Positions 42,969 to 53,487 of a stretch of 64,000 bases of DNA are shown one piece after another (position 1 is the first letter of the stretch; each line of letters starts with the position of its first letter). The DNA is from Weeksellaceae bacterium (GTDB taxonomy: Bacteria; Bacteroidota; Bacteroidia; Flavobacteriales; Weeksellaceae): NCBI GenBank assembly GCA_022013695.1, contig JAKLPS010000004.1, positions 62,001 to 126,000 of the forward strand. The letters run 5' to 3'. A program made the position numbers and the translations under genes. Under the pieces are notes generated by a model, which did not search any database, had not been told where the DNA came from, and worked only from the letters and a program-made list of their open reading frames with translations.

Positions 42969-44039
42969 GTGATCAATATCGTCGGGCTTAATAAACTGCA
43001 ACTCAAAGGATTCACCGCTTGTGAACATTTTCAAAAGTTAGCCTTTGCGCCGATATCGGCTTTCCGAGAGATTTCGCAAACGCATAATCCGCGAGCGAAT
43101 GATGACGATGTTCTGCTCTTTTTAGCTTATAATGCTGACCAATTAGCGGGATATTTTGGTATTTTACCAGACGAGTTGACACTTCCGGACGGCGAAAAAA
43201 TCCATTTCGGATGGCTTTCCACGCTTTTTGTGAGCGAAGATTTCCGTGGGCTGAAGATTGCGCCGCAACTTCTTCTTGCGGCAGAAAAAGCTTACAGCCA
43301 AAATCTTATGGTAACCGAGTTTACGCCGAGTGCGGAAAGGCTCTATCGCAAAAGTGCGATGTTTGAGGATTTTGCGATAAAAAATGGCGTTCGTTATTAC
43401 TTCCAATCCAATCTTGCGCAGATTTTGCCATCGAAAAGAGAAATTTTCGCGAAGAACAAAAAGATACTGAAACATACTGATAATCTGGTTAATACATTCA
43501 TTCCCTACTTCAGTCCGGGGAAAAATCATCTTTACAAAATCTCAAAAAGTATTGATAAAAATCTGGATCACTTCATTGCGAAAGAGAAGAAAAATCCGAT
43601 CGGCAGAAGTTCCGAAGAATTCCGATGGATGCTGGATTTTCCGTGGCTTTCTACAGAAAAAGAGCAGCCCGATTATCTATTTTCATCTTATTCCAAAGAT
43701 TATGATATGTTTTGGGTGTCGGTTTATCAGCATCAGGAGATTGTTTCTGCGATGCTCTGTTCTGCTCGGGACGGGCATTTGAAAGTGCTTTATTACTTTG
43801 GAAATATCGGTTTGAACGTGGAAATATTACCAAAAATCATCAAGAAATATAAAATCAAAATGATGACCATCTTTGACGGTCAGATCAACTCCGCCATCCA
43901 AAAAAACAAAATACCAAAAGCGCTTTACAAACGTCCGATGCGCCGGAAATATATGATTCACAGCGGATTTCGGGAAAAACTGGGAGAGAATTTCGATTTC
44001 AAATTTATGGACGGCGATGGTGATTTTTCTTTTACTTAG
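42969..44039 (+). CDS. GNAT-family acyltransferase, two-domain
   Basis: A 356-residue protein with a GTG start. Residues about 45-140 form a GNAT acetyltransferase core (HFGWLSTLFVSEDFRGLKIAPQLLLAAE contains the acetyl-CoA loop RGLKIAP); the remaining 200 residues are a second domain (GRSSEEFRWMLDFPW.. and ..VLYYFGNIG) resembling the second half of FemAB- or polysaccharide-linked GNAT proteins. Placement behind the deacetylase gene suggests N-acylation of an amino sugar. The substrate is unknown. Confidence 0.8.
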   Translation: MINIVGLNKLQLKGFTACEHFQKLAFAPISAFREISQTHNPRANDDDVLLFLAYNADQLAGYFGILPDELTLPDGEKIHFGWLSTLFVSEDFRGLKIAPQLLLAAEKAYSQNLMVTEFTPSAERLYRKSAMFEDFAIKNGVRYYFQSNLAQILPSKREIFAKNKKILKHTDNLVNTFIPYFSPGKNHLYKISKSIDKNLDHFIAKEKKNPIGRSSEEFRWMLDFPWLSTEKEQPDYLFSSYSKDYDMFWVSVYQHQEIVSAMLCSARDGHLKVLYYFGNIGLNVEILPKIIKKYKIKMMTIFDGQINSAIQKNKIPKALYKRPMRRKYMIHSGFREKLGENFDFKFMDGDGDFSFT

Positions 44040-44078
44040 TTCCTTGCAGTTGTGGTTTTTTAAGGATGATTACAGGGG

Positions 44079-45575
44079 CTATTTCTCAAAATAAACGGGG
44101 TTGCTCACTAAGATGAGATTGTTTTTGTCGTCATAGACTTTTGCATAGATATGAGTGTTGTTTTTATCTATTTTATAGTTTATTTCAACATTTGCTTCAT
44201 TGGTGGGAATATTTTTGGTGAATTGATTTTCAACTTTTCCATTAACGACCAACTCTACTTTTCCATTTTGCGCCCCTTTAACAATTATAGAAATCGTAAT
44301 CAGGTCTGCTATTTTTGCTTTTAAAGTCGATCCCATTTCGATTTTTTCAGAAGTGTTGGCGGCAAAAACATCAATAAATCTGTCTGGGGTTCCTTCTACA
44401 TCTACAAAAGCCTTTCCGCTTTTTAAACCAGCTAATAGCGCATTTACAGAAAGTTCTTTCATAAATATGACCGTTGTTGGGCGTCCAATATTATCTATTG
44501 TAGCACTGTTTTCCGAAGACCGATGGTCATCACTACCTCCGATGGCGGTGATGTGTTGCCCTTCATTCAGCAATTTGTGCCACAAATCCCATCCTTGTAT
44601 TTTACCTTCAAGACTCATATTCATACTTCCTCCATTTAAAATTTCTACGGTAGAAATTACATTTTTTGGAATATCATTTATTTGCCACCCACAGCCCATA
44701 CAGTTTTCTCCAGAGGGAACTCCGGCGTGATTGATCGAAACTATACCTCCTGCTTGGTTCACAATATCCATCCATTTTTTGGATTCGGAATAAGACGGCT
44801 TCAAAGTTCTGAAATCTAGGAAATCTGTTAGACCAAAAACGTTGGAATGGCCATAAAATGTGGTAATCTCTCTGCCTGGCACCAATAGTATTTGGTTAAA
44901 ATAAGGCTGAAGCTCGCGAAGAGCTTCAGCATGAGAATTGGTATTATGATCGGTCAACGCGATAAAATCTAAAGATTTATTTGCAGCAGCTTCTACTACT
45001 TTGAAGACGGGACAGGGCGCATCTAGTCCAGACTGTGCTTTGCATTTACCATCGCTGTTTCCGCTGTGCATATGAAAATCTCCCCTGTACCAGCCGGGCT
45101 TGGTATTGATGGGCCTGTCATAAAATTCGGTGATCTTATAATCTGTGTCGATATAAATTTTTGCTTCGTAATTTGCTTTTACATTTTCTTTGATATTGGG
45201 AATCCCTAATAAAAGTTTCCATTGACCAGCGGGTAAGGCTCCTGCTAAATAGCCGGGCGTTGCATCTTGATCGCTGATGGTAAAAGAATCCCTAGTTCCA
45301 CCACTCCATCCTCGAAATTTTTCTGGATCCAGAATCCCTAAATCTATGGTGGTTCTTTGATTTCTATTATAAGTAAAATAGACTGTCATCCGTTTTACAT
45401 TATCAGGAATAGCAAAGGGAACTTCTAGGTAGGTCTGAAAACTTTTTCTATCGACTGATCCTTTTAGAGTTAGGAAAGGTTTGCTGCTCAATTCTGACTG
45501 ATATTGTGCATTTGTTTTTACAGAAATAAACTGAAAAAGTATAAGTAAGGCACAAACAATTCTGCTTTGTTTCAT
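44079..45575 (-). CDS. Secreted CehA/McbA-type PHP metallohydrolase
   Basis: A 498-residue exported protein: signal peptide at 1-23, a beta-sandwich region (about 30-150), a PHP metal-binding domain (about 160-400) with GDFHMHSGNSDGK (H168, H170, D175) and ALTDHN (D209, H210) and further ligands in GREITTFYGHSNVFGL, then a C-terminal beta domain. Homologues are labelled CehA/McbA after carbaryl hydrolases, but the family more broadly cleaves phosphoesters. It is encoded 3 nt after a TonB-dependent receptor gene, so it probably processes the receptor's ligand in the periplasm or at the surface. Confidence 0.88.
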   Translation of the reverse strand: MKQSRIVCALLILFQFISVKTNAQYQSELSSKPFLTLKGSVDRKSFQTYLEVPFAIPDNVKRMTVYFTYNRNQRTTIDLGILDPEKFRGWSGGTRDSFTISDQDATPGYLAGALPAGQWKLLLGIPNIKENVKANYEAKIYIDTDYKITEFYDRPINTKPGWYRGDFHMHSGNSDGKCKAQSGLDAPCPVFKVVEAAANKSLDFIALTDHNTNSHAEALRELQPYFNQILLVPGREITTFYGHSNVFGLTDFLDFRTLKPSYSESKKWMDIVNQAGGIVSINHAGVPSGENCMGCGWQINDIPKNVISTVEILNGGSMNMSLEGKIQGWDLWHKLLNEGQHITAIGGSDDHRSSENSATIDNIGRPTTVIFMKELSVNALLAGLKSGKAFVDVEGTPDRFIDVFAANTSEKIEMGSTLKAKIADLITISIIVKGAQNGKVELVVNGKVENQFTKNIPTNEANVEINYKIDKNNTHIYAKVYDDKNNLILVSNPVYFEK

Positions 45576-45578
45576 TTT

Positions 45579-48311
45579 TTAAAATTTATAGCGGAGTTCA
45601 ATTTTAAAACTTCTTCCTAATAATGGCCTTGCAATAAAAGAACTGGCTCCAACATCTGCATTTTGAACTTCGCCTTGTCTTGGATTTCCTTCTGTCAATC
45701 CTAAAGAATTGTTTAGGTTGTCGATAATTCCAAATAGCGAAATGTGCTCATTTAATTTTGCCTCTGCATTGACGTCGATTTTTACGTAATGTGGCAGCAC
45801 AACAGAGTTGGCGACATCAACATATCTTTTATCTTCATATTCTAAAGGCACTTGCAGACGAAACATCGTTCCTTTAAAATTAAATCCTGGAACCAAACGA
45901 AAAGAAACAGCTGGAATTCTGATGAGCTGTTTTCCGTTATAATCATTATACACTCCTTTATTATCGGTGTATTCCAAGCCTTTGTATTTTGCATCCTGTA
46001 ATGTTGCAGTGGCAGAAATATCAAACCATTTCACTGGAAAAAAGCCACCTTCCAACTCCAAACCAAACGTTTTGGTGTTTGCATAAAGATTTTGAGGTGA
46101 ATTGGTTCCGCTTACGCTGAATACGTAGTTGGTAAAGCCCACATTGTCATATTTGGTGTAAAAACCAGTGGCATAAAATGATAAAACATGCGTGCTGAAT
46201 TTATACCCGATTTCGGCTAAATCCATTGTTTGCGTTACTGGTGTCGCAGTTACATTGGTAACATAAGCTCCTAACCCCGGAATTCTTGCTGCAGAAGTGT
46301 AACGGGCAAATATTCCCATATTGCTTCCGAATTGATAGTTGGATCCCACAGTCCAAGTTGTATAGTTAAATTTTTGATTGTAAGAAGGGAAAAGGCCGTT
46401 TCCTGTCAAAATATTAGAAGAAGCGAAGGTACCCAGATTTACCGATTTTGTTTGTTCTACAACGCCTTGAGTCTGGTTGTTTTCCCATCTAAAACCAGCA
46501 TCAAGTCGCAAGTCCTCGGTAATTTGCCATTCGTCGCTAATGTAAAGCGCATTGGTAGTTTGTTCTCCGTGAGCATTTGCAAATTCGTAGCCATATCTGT
46601 AAATCCCATTATCTGTATAGGTTTTAAGAACTTTGCCGTTCGCATCTAAAGCAACTAAATTCAGCAGTTGCGAATTATTCCTTACGTCCAATAATGCTAT
46701 GGATGAATATCTATTAAAATCTTCTGCAAAATGGGAATAGTAATAGCCAATATTAAAATCGTGTGTTGTTTTCCCCATCTCAAAAATTCTCGAAATTCTG
46801 ATATCATTATCCGTTTCTTTTACTGGAAGTGTCAAGCCACGAAGACCACCCAACATCATTAAACCATTGCCGTTTTGGTTGGCCAAATCAAATGTGCTTC
46901 CAGAGTTCACATAGCTTAAACCTAAAGATTGTGCGCCAGGAACGGTGCTAAGAAGAGCGACCTGACCCGCAATAAAACTTTTTGCCGTCATCATGGAGTT
47001 AGGAAATACACCATTTCTTTGCGTCGAGGTATTAGAAAATCGGAACGTATTTTTAAGAGTCCATTTATCCAATATTTCTGTGTTGAATTTTAGAGTTACT
47101 TGATCACGTTTTACCGAGGTTCCTAAGGTATTATCGAAATTGTAATAATTACCATCGCCTTGTAGCATTTCAGATTTTTGCGTATCGGGACCTGCGACAG
47201 TTCCGTAATGCCCATCGAATCCCGGCACGGCAACAATTTTACCATTCTGATACACCATCGGAATGCCGAGATAAAGCATTACATTGTCATCTAATCTTTT
47301 ATAATCTAAATTTACAGAAGTCTTGTCCCATTTTCTTCCTAACGAAACGCGGAATTGGCCTCCGTTATTTCCCGTAAAACCAGGATTTCTGATGCCTTTG
47401 TCTGTTCTGTAAAATCCGCCAATCGAAAGTTTCCACTCATCAATAGGCGCTCCGACCCAAAAATCTGTTCTGAAAAGATCTCTGGTTCCTGCCGTGAACT
47501 TGATTAATCCCTCTGTTTTGCTTCCCACATTGCGTGGAATAAAATTGACAGCTCCAGCAGGAGCATTGGAATAAAATACAGAAGAAGGACCGCCCCTCAC
47601 CACTTCTATTGTTTGAATGGTTTCATCAAATCTGAAAGCCTGATCGGCATTCAAATATCCTAAAGCCGGATCGTGCTGAACAGGTACACCATCTTCTAAA
47701 AGCTGAATCGAGCCATAGCCATCCACCGGTACACCTCGTGCTCTTACGTTTCCACTCGCTTCACCGCCAGAAGATTCCACCCATAATCCCGGAACTGATT
47801 TCAGAGTTTCGGTAACACTGGTAGGCGATTGTAAACTTAATGCTTTGGAATTGATGGTTGTGACAGAATAGCTTGTTGCCAGTTTCGTTCTCTTGTTGGT
47901 ACCGGCACGTCCTGTTAGAACCACTTCATTGATATTATAAGCCTCGTCTTCCAAAGAAATCTGTAGTTCTTTTTCGCTACCTATTTTAATTTGAAAAGAA
48001 CTATAGCCTTCGGCACTGACAATTAAAACGCCATCTTCTGGCGCCTCGATGCTGAAATTTCCTTCAGAATCGGTATAAACAACTTCTTTTCCGTCTGCTA
48101 GCGTAACTTTCGCACCTTTAATTGGTTCTCCTTTAGAATTTTGCACCTTTCCTCTTATTAAATCGAGTAAATCTGATGCGAAACTTGTAGAGAGTACAAA
48201 ATCGTGTTTGCAATTCTTGTTTAAGTCAGTTGCTTTTACTGTGTTGCCAAGCAAACAACAGGCTGTTACCATCGTTAGAAATAGTGAGTTTTTCAAATTA
48301 GTAATTTTCAT
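45579..48311 (-). CDS. TonB-dependent outer membrane receptor
   Basis: A 910-residue receptor: signal peptide at about 1-27, a CarboxypepD_reg-like domain (about 50-130: IRGKVQNSKGEPIKGAKVTLADG), a plug domain (about 140-265, with ..RARGVPVDGYGSIQLLEDGVPVQ) and a 22-strand barrel ending in the required aromatic residue (IELRYKF). It uses TonB energy to import a large or scarce ligand. There is no SusD partner, so it is closer to FecA-like receptors than to SusCD pumps. Its only operon partner is the PHP hydrolase downstream. The upstream 520-nt spacer has no sigma/anti-sigma genes, so FecIR control is not indicated. Confidence 0.94.
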   Translation of the reverse strand: MKITNLKNSLFLTMVTACCLLGNTVKATDLNKNCKHDFVLSTSFASDLLDLIRGKVQNSKGEPIKGAKVTLADGKEVVYTDSEGNFSIEAPEDGVLIVSAEGYSSFQIKIGSEKELQISLEDEAYNINEVVLTGRAGTNKRTKLATSYSVTTINSKALSLQSPTSVTETLKSVPGLWVESSGGEASGNVRARGVPVDGYGSIQLLEDGVPVQHDPALGYLNADQAFRFDETIQTIEVVRGGPSSVFYSNAPAGAVNFIPRNVGSKTEGLIKFTAGTRDLFRTDFWVGAPIDEWKLSIGGFYRTDKGIRNPGFTGNNGGQFRVSLGRKWDKTSVNLDYKRLDDNVMLYLGIPMVYQNGKIVAVPGFDGHYGTVAGPDTQKSEMLQGDGNYYNFDNTLGTSVKRDQVTLKFNTEILDKWTLKNTFRFSNTSTQRNGVFPNSMMTAKSFIAGQVALLSTVPGAQSLGLSYVNSGSTFDLANQNGNGLMMLGGLRGLTLPVKETDNDIRISRIFEMGKTTHDFNIGYYYSHFAEDFNRYSSIALLDVRNNSQLLNLVALDANGKVLKTYTDNGIYRYGYEFANAHGEQTTNALYISDEWQITEDLRLDAGFRWENNQTQGVVEQTKSVNLGTFASSNILTGNGLFPSYNQKFNYTTWTVGSNYQFGSNMGIFARYTSAARIPGLGAYVTNVTATPVTQTMDLAEIGYKFSTHVLSFYATGFYTKYDNVGFTNYVFSVSGTNSPQNLYANTKTFGLELEGGFFPVKWFDISATATLQDAKYKGLEYTDNKGVYNDYNGKQLIRIPAVSFRLVPGFNFKGTMFRLQVPLEYEDKRYVDVANSVVLPHYVKIDVNAEAKLNEHISLFGIIDNLNNSLGLTEGNPRQGEVQNADVGASSFIARPLLGRSFKIELRYKF

Positions 48312-48832
48312 TTCATAAAGTTTAAAAGATTGAGGCGAAATTACATGATTACAAAAAGGACTTAATGAATTAAAAGTTATCTATTCTTTACGGTTTTCCT
48401 AAAATAATGTTAAAGATCAATGAACTCAAAATTACGTAGCAGTTCTACTAAAAGGACTGTGCATTGGAAATTTCAATAATCTTGAAAACTACTTTTTTAT
48501 ATTTTTGATGACTAAAATTCTGAGCAAAGCATTATATTATTGCTATTAAAAATGCAAAGAATGCTATGCATCGAACTGTATTTATCCCCATTGGATGTTT
48601 TTTTCAAAATAAATATTCTGAAAAGGGGAAATTAAATACCACTTCAATATGCCGATGGATTTTTAGTAAAATCTGATTTTTTGATGGTTAAAAACCTTAC
48701 CTTTTTTTGATTATTCTATATAACGATGAAGTAACCTGACAGCAATTTTTTAGATTAAAATTAAATTTCCTTAATTCGCAAAAAAAAATCCACCGAAAAA
48801 TCGGAGGATTTGATATGCTGAAAAACCTTTTA
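48312..48832. other. 520-nt intergenic region between the receptor gene and pnp
   Basis: AT-rich spacer holding the pnp terminator at its right end and the upstream region of the TonB-receptor gene at its left. A lone TAATTTTG (minus strand, 48427-48434) fits a -7 box but lacks a -33 TTG. No RNA gene, riboswitch fold or coding frame longer than about 30 codons was recognised. Confidence 0.6.
48786..48811 (-). terminator. Intrinsic terminator after pnp
   Basis: Eleven-position stem with one mismatch (AAATCCTCCGA/TCGGTGGATTT), 4-nt loop, followed on the minus strand by a run of eight T (48781-48788), 22 nt after the pnp stop. Confidence 0.85.
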
Positions 48833-51040
48833 TTAGGCTTCGTTCAAAGGTTTGTGTTCGCCAGGTTGGTCTCGGCCTTCAGGATTGACGTGGCTTTCTG
48901 GCCGCGGTTTTTGCTCAGGTCGCGGTGGTCTTGGCAACAAAACTTTTCTTGATAGTTTCATTTTTTTACGATCGTCATAACCCATAAATTTCACTTCCAC
49001 TTGATCGCCCTCATTGTAAGGCACTTTGTCCAAACGCGCCCATTCGATTTCCGAAATATGAAGAAGGCCTTCTGTTCCTTTAGCAATTGCCACAAACGCT
49101 CCGAAATCCATCACTTTCACGACTTTGCCTTGATAAACTTCGCCGACGGTTGGTACAAAGGTAATTTCGTTGATTTTCGCAATCGCATCGTTGATTTTAT
49201 CTCTGCTTACACCAGAAATTTCGATTCTTCCGATCTCGCCCACTTCTTCGATGGCGATGACCGTGTCTGTATCTTTCTGCATCTGCTGAATGATTTTTCC
49301 GCCAGGTCCGATGACGGCGCCGATGAAATCTTTAGGGATTTCCAGCATTACCATTTTCGGGGCGTGCGGTTTCACGTCTTCTCTTGGTGCAGCAATCGTT
49401 TCCTTCAGTTTATCTAGAATATGCAACCTGCCGTCTTTAGCTTGTAAAAGTGCTTTTTCCATAATATCCATCGACAATCCTTGGATTTTGATATCCATTT
49501 GGCAAGCCGTGATGCCGTCCGCAGTTCCTGTCACCTTGAAGTCCATATCTCCCAAGTGATCTTCATCACCCAAAATGTCGGAAAGCACTGTGAATTTCCC
49601 AGATTTCACATCGGTTACCAATCCCATTGCAATCCCAGAAACTGGTTTTTTGATTTGAACACCAGCATCCATCAAAGCCAAAGTTCCTGCACAAACAGTC
49701 GCCATAGACGATGAACCGTTGGATTCCAAAATATCGGAAACGATACGGATGGTGTAAGGATTTTCTTCTGGTATCATATTCGCCAAAGCTCTCTGAGCCA
49801 GGTTTCCGTGACCAACTTCTCTTCTGGAAGTTCCTCTCAAGGGTCTTGCTTCGCCAGTGGAGAATGGTGGGAAGTTATAGTGTAGGAAGAATCTCTCGTC
49901 GTAGTTGATCATAACGCTATCGACCATATTGGCATCTTTCACTGAACCTAAAGTTACTGCCGTCAAAGATTGAGTTTCCCCTCTGGTAAAGATGGCAGAG
50001 CCGTGCGCTCCAGGGAGATAATCGACTTCACTCCAGATTGGGCGGATAGTCTGCGGATCGCGACCATCGAGGCGGATCTTATCATTCAGGATCATTTGAC
50101 GCATCGCTTCTTTCTCAACATCGTGGTAATATACTTTTACGAAAGGTGTTACTCTTTCCAATTCTTCAGCATTATCAACATATTGAGCCAAAAACTCTTC
50201 ACGCACTGCTTTGAATTTATCGCTTCTTTCTTCTTTGCCAGAAGGCGATTTCGCTACTTCATAGACTTTGTCGTAAGTTTCTTTCCAAACTTTTTCACGG
50301 AGGGCTTCGTCGTGATTTTCGTGGCTGTACTCTCTTTTCGGGAATGATTTACCCACTTTTTCAGCGAGTCTTTCCTGAGCTTCCACTTGTTTTTTGATCT
50401 CAACGTGGGCGAACTGGATTGCCTCAAGCATTTCTGCTTCAGAGATTTCCTTCATCTCTCCTTCTACCATTACAATAGAATCTGTCGTTGCGCCCACCAT
50501 AATGTCTAGGTCAGCGATTTTAAGATCTTCTAATTTTGGATTAACAGAAAGTTTTCCGTCGATCCTCACCACTCTGACTTCCGACATCGGTCCGTTGAAA
50601 GGAATATCCGTGATTGCAATGGCTGCAGAAGCTGCAAAACCGGCCAAATCATCGGGAATTGACTGTCCATCGTAAGAAATCAGTGAAATCATGACCTGAA
50701 CTTCTGCGTGGAAATCCTCGGGAAATAAGGGTCTCAAAACTCTATCCACCAAACGCATCGTCAAGATCTCTTGATCAGATGGTCTCGCTTCTCTTCTGAA
50801 AAAGTTTCCAGGGATTTTCCCACCTGCGTAGAATTTTTCTCTGTAATCTACGGTCAAAGGCAAGAAATCTACGCCTTCTTTTGCTTCTTTGCTAGCAACA
50901 ACCGTTGCTAAAAGCATTGTTCCACCCATTTTTACGACCACAGATCCATCAGCTTGTTTTGCCAATTTTCCTGTTTCGATAGTGATCTCTCTGCCGTCTG
51001 CAAGAGTGACCGTTTCTGTAATTGCTTGAGGTATACTCAT
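48833..51040 (-). CDS. pnp: Polynucleotide phosphorylase
   Basis: A 735-residue enzyme with two RNase PH cores (about 10-215 and 310-545), the helical linker, a KH domain (about 555-615: [19 protein letters not shown] with the GPGG loop) and an S1 domain (about 625-695: [21 protein letters not shown]). A hydrophilic P/R/E-rich tail ends the protein. It degrades RNA 3' to 5' by phosphorolysis and can add tails. It is a single gene; rpsO is not adjacent. Confidence 0.97.
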   Translation of the reverse strand: MSIPQAITETVTLADGREITIETGKLAKQADGSVVVKMGGTMLLATVVASKEAKEGVDFLPLTVDYREKFYAGGKIPGNFFRREARPSDQEILTMRLVDRVLRPLFPEDFHAEVQVMISLISYDGQSIPDDLAGFAASAAIAITDIPFNGPMSEVRVVRIDGKLSVNPKLEDLKIADLDIMVGATTDSIVMVEGEMKEISEAEMLEAIQFAHVEIKKQVEAQERLAEKVGKSFPKREYSHENHDEALREKVWKETYDKVYEVAKSPSGKEERSDKFKAVREEFLAQYVDNAEELERVTPFVKVYYHDVEKEAMRQMILNDKIRLDGRDPQTIRPIWSEVDYLPGAHGSAIFTRGETQSLTAVTLGSVKDANMVDSVMINYDERFFLHYNFPPFSTGEARPLRGTSRREVGHGNLAQRALANMIPEENPYTIRIVSDILESNGSSSMATVCAGTLALMDAGVQIKKPVSGIAMGLVTDVKSGKFTVLSDILGDEDHLGDMDFKVTGTADGITACQMDIKIQGLSMDIMEKALLQAKDGRLHILDKLKETIAAPREDVKPHAPKMVMLEIPKDFIGAVIGPGGKIIQQMQKDTDTVIAIEEVGEIGRIEISGVSRDKINDAIAKINEITFVPTVGEVYQGKVVKVMDFGAFVAIAKGTEGLLHISEIEWARLDKVPYNEGDQVEVKFMGYDDRKKMKLSRKVLLPRPPRPEQKPRPESHVNPEGRDQPGEHKPLNEA

Positions 51041-51260
51041 AAATTGTTTTGTGTTGCACTCCGTATTGAGTGCGTTAATTAATTATATTTCGTCTAAAAA
51101 TTTGTGCAAATTTAAGGTATTTATTTGAATATAATTAAGTAGGATCGAAACAAGTATTTAGGAATTAGGATTAAAAAATAGTGTTCTAAAATCTATGCAT
51201 GGGAGTCAACCTAAGGTTGAAATTAATATCATCAGCCCAAGAAAATTGCATTATGAAAAA

Positions 51261-52904
51261 TCACTTCCTCGAAATCCGTAATAAAAGTATGACAGCAAGA
51301 ATAGCAGACAATAATAATCCTAAAATAGCCACCACAGGCAATTCGCCAATTCTTGGGCCGGATTCTGAAGCAAAAACAACCGCCGTGGCAATGATATTCG
51401 CTCCGAAGATCATGGCCAAAATCAAATTTACAATACTGGATTTAATCAGATTGTTGGTCTTTTCTATATTCTTAATTTCACTTGAAATGGTGAATTTATT
51501 ATCATCCAATTTCTGCAAAACCGAGCGCAATTCCTGCGGAATCTCATCCAAATTATCCGAGAAAGTCATTAATTTTTGCATTCCAGTTTTAAGGAATTTC
51601 TTCGGATTTACTTTCTGCGATATAATTTTTTTGGTGTAGGGCTGCAGGCTTTTGACCACATCCAAATCTGGATTGATGGTTCTGCCAACCCCCTCTATTA
51701 AGCTAATCCCTTTGAAAAGGAGATAAAAATAATCTGGCATATAGAGTTGATTATCCTTCAAAACATCTTTCATTTTGTTGATGATGATTTGCGTATCAAT
51801 CTCTCTCAAAGAATTGCTGTGAACAAATTGGAGAACTTCATTGACGTCGTTTTCGAACCGTTTTTCGTCGGGAATATCATAGCTGACCGCCATTTTTTTT
51901 AAATTCCGAACGATTTTGTGGGAGTTCTTAGCAACAAATGCTACGATCATACTTTCGAGGATTTCTTTATCATTTGGTTGAATTTTCCCGACGGCGCCGA
52001 AATCTATAAAAACCACGCGTCCATCTTTCTTCACCAAAATGTTACCCGCGTGAGGATCTGCGTGGAAAAATCCGTAATCCAAAATCTGAGAGACAAAGAG
52101 CCGAAGCCCCCACTCCGAAATCGTTACTGGATCGATGCTGTAAGCTAAAAGTTCGGTTTTATCTGTGACCTTGATTCCGTCAATAAACTCCATACAAAGG
52201 ACATTATTGTTGGAAAATTCCTCGTAAACAATAGGAACATAGGTTTCCTTGTTCTGTTTAAAATTTAAGGCAAACTGCCTGATATTATTCCTTTCGTTGA
52301 CCAGAGAAACCTCTTCCAGCAAAGACTTCTCGAAGGTTGCGATGGCTTGTTTCAAATTGAGTTTAGCAGCCATTTCAGAGTAGGTCGAAATGAGCTTCAC
52401 GAGATCCTTGATGAGCAGCAAATCGTCCTCGATGATGCTCTGGACATTGGGTTTTTTGATCTTGATGATCACTTTTTCACCTGTAATCAGCGTGGCTTGA
52501 TAAACCTGCGCGATGGAAGCCGTTGCCAGAGGTTTTGCATTAATTTCCGAAAAATAATCTCTGACCGAAATATTAAACTCATTTTCTAGTATTTCAGTCA
52601 CATTCAAATCCACAGTTTCAACGCGATCCTGAAGTTTTTGAAGTTCCTGAATCAACTCCGGAGGCAGCAGATCTTCGCGATTGCTGAACGCTTGCCCGAG
52701 TTTTACGAAAGTCGGACCCAACTCTTCCAGAACCAATCGGATGCGCTCGTAAACAGTTCCTTTGGAAATGATTTCGTCCGTCTGAGCTGCATTTTCTTCG
52801 GGTTTTTTACCCATTCTTGCGATCAGATCTTTGAAACCGTATTTGCTGAGGACGGAAATTAGGCGAGCAGATCGTTTAAATTTTCGCTGTTGTTTATCGA
52901 ACAT
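51261..52904 (-). CDS. ABC1/UbiB-family atypical kinase
   Basis: A 547-residue protein. The family-defining KxGQ motif is in TFVKLGQAFSNREDLLP (about 67-83); kinase-like elements include KVIIKIKKPNV, HADPHAGN (catalytic-loop region) and VFIDFGAVG (metal-binding DFG). Two C-terminal transmembrane segments (about 497-517 and 522-542) anchor it. In proteobacteria UbiB supports ubiquinone biosynthesis; Bacteroidota use menaquinone, so here it more likely serves isoprenoid-lipid handling in general. Confidence 0.9.
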   Translation of the reverse strand: MFDKQQRKFKRSARLISVLSKYGFKDLIARMGKKPEENAAQTDEIISKGTVYERIRLVLEELGPTFVKLGQAFSNREDLLPPELIQELQKLQDRVETVDLNVTEILENEFNISVRDYFSEINAKPLATASIAQVYQATLITGEKVIIKIKKPNVQSIIEDDLLLIKDLVKLISTYSEMAAKLNLKQAIATFEKSLLEEVSLVNERNNIRQFALNFKQNKETYVPIVYEEFSNNNVLCMEFIDGIKVTDKTELLAYSIDPVTISEWGLRLFVSQILDYGFFHADPHAGNILVKKDGRVVFIDFGAVGKIQPNDKEILESMIVAFVAKNSHKIVRNLKKMAVSYDIPDEKRFENDVNEVLQFVHSNSLREIDTQIIINKMKDVLKDNQLYMPDYFYLLFKGISLIEGVGRTINPDLDVVKSLQPYTKKIISQKVNPKKFLKTGMQKLMTFSDNLDEIPQELRSVLQKLDDNKFTISSEIKNIEKTNNLIKSSIVNLILAMIFGANIIATAVVFASESGPRIGELPVVAILGLLLSAILAVILLLRISRK

Positions 52905-53023
52905 AAATTATCAAAATAAAGGCGTTGCAAGCTAACTCCAAAAATTATTCCGATAAATAAAAAGTCTGTGATAAGGTCTAATTAAAATTACCAAAAAAAA
53001 TGAAACTCATATTGCAACTGGGT

Positions 53024-53338
53024 TTAAAATCTTTTTTTCTTAGGATCCAGAAAAGTGGCAAAAATAAGAACTTGATCTCCAAATCGTCGATTAATCCGCT
53101 CTTCCAAATTCAGCATCTCGCTTTCCATAAACTGAGTGCGCATTTCGTCGTCATCAAAAACCAAAAAAAGATTGGTATTTTTGCCTTCACTGATCATATT
53201 GGACTGCACTTCGGAAAGAATGTACTGCTGTACATCCAAAAGATTGTCCACCATCTGATGGAGATCATTTTCCAAATAAATGTCCCACTCGTCCATCTTA
53301 TTTTCGACGGTATGAAATGTAATGCTGAGGATGCTCAT
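53024..53338 (-). CDS. DUF4286 family protein
   Basis: A 104-residue soluble protein of ferredoxin-like appearance (MSILSITFHTVENKMDEW.. then ..EGKNTNLFLVFDDDEMRTQF.. and ..FGDQVLIFATFLDPKKKRF), matching DUF4286, which is widespread and single-copy in Bacteroidota. The function is unknown. It is divergent from gyrA and is followed by the ABC1 kinase gene on the opposite side of a 120-nt spacer. Confidence 0.85.
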   Translation of the reverse strand: MSILSITFHTVENKMDEWDIYLENDLHQMVDNLLDVQQYILSEVQSNMISEGKNTNLFLVFDDDEMRTQFMESEMLNLEERINRRFGDQVLIFATFLDPKKKRF

Positions 53339-53487
53339 TTTTGAGGTTTTTTTATGATGAATGTTGATAAATTCTCACTGCAAAAATCGGTTTTTTTTTG
53401 TAAATTAGCCCGTTATAAAAAACAGGAAAGTTAATTGCCGATTACTGCATTTTAACATTCTGATTTACAATAAATTAAAAAATATTT

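Noticed and set aside
48312-48832. Possible riboswitch or small RNA in the 520-nt spacer before the TonB receptor gene
   Set aside because: No conserved riboswitch core, tRNA-like fold or well placed terminator other than that of pnp was found.
51199-51639. 146-codon plus-strand frame at the 3' end of the ABC1 kinase gene
   Set aside because: Most of it is antisense to the conserved transmembrane end of the kinase; composition is that of a shadow frame.
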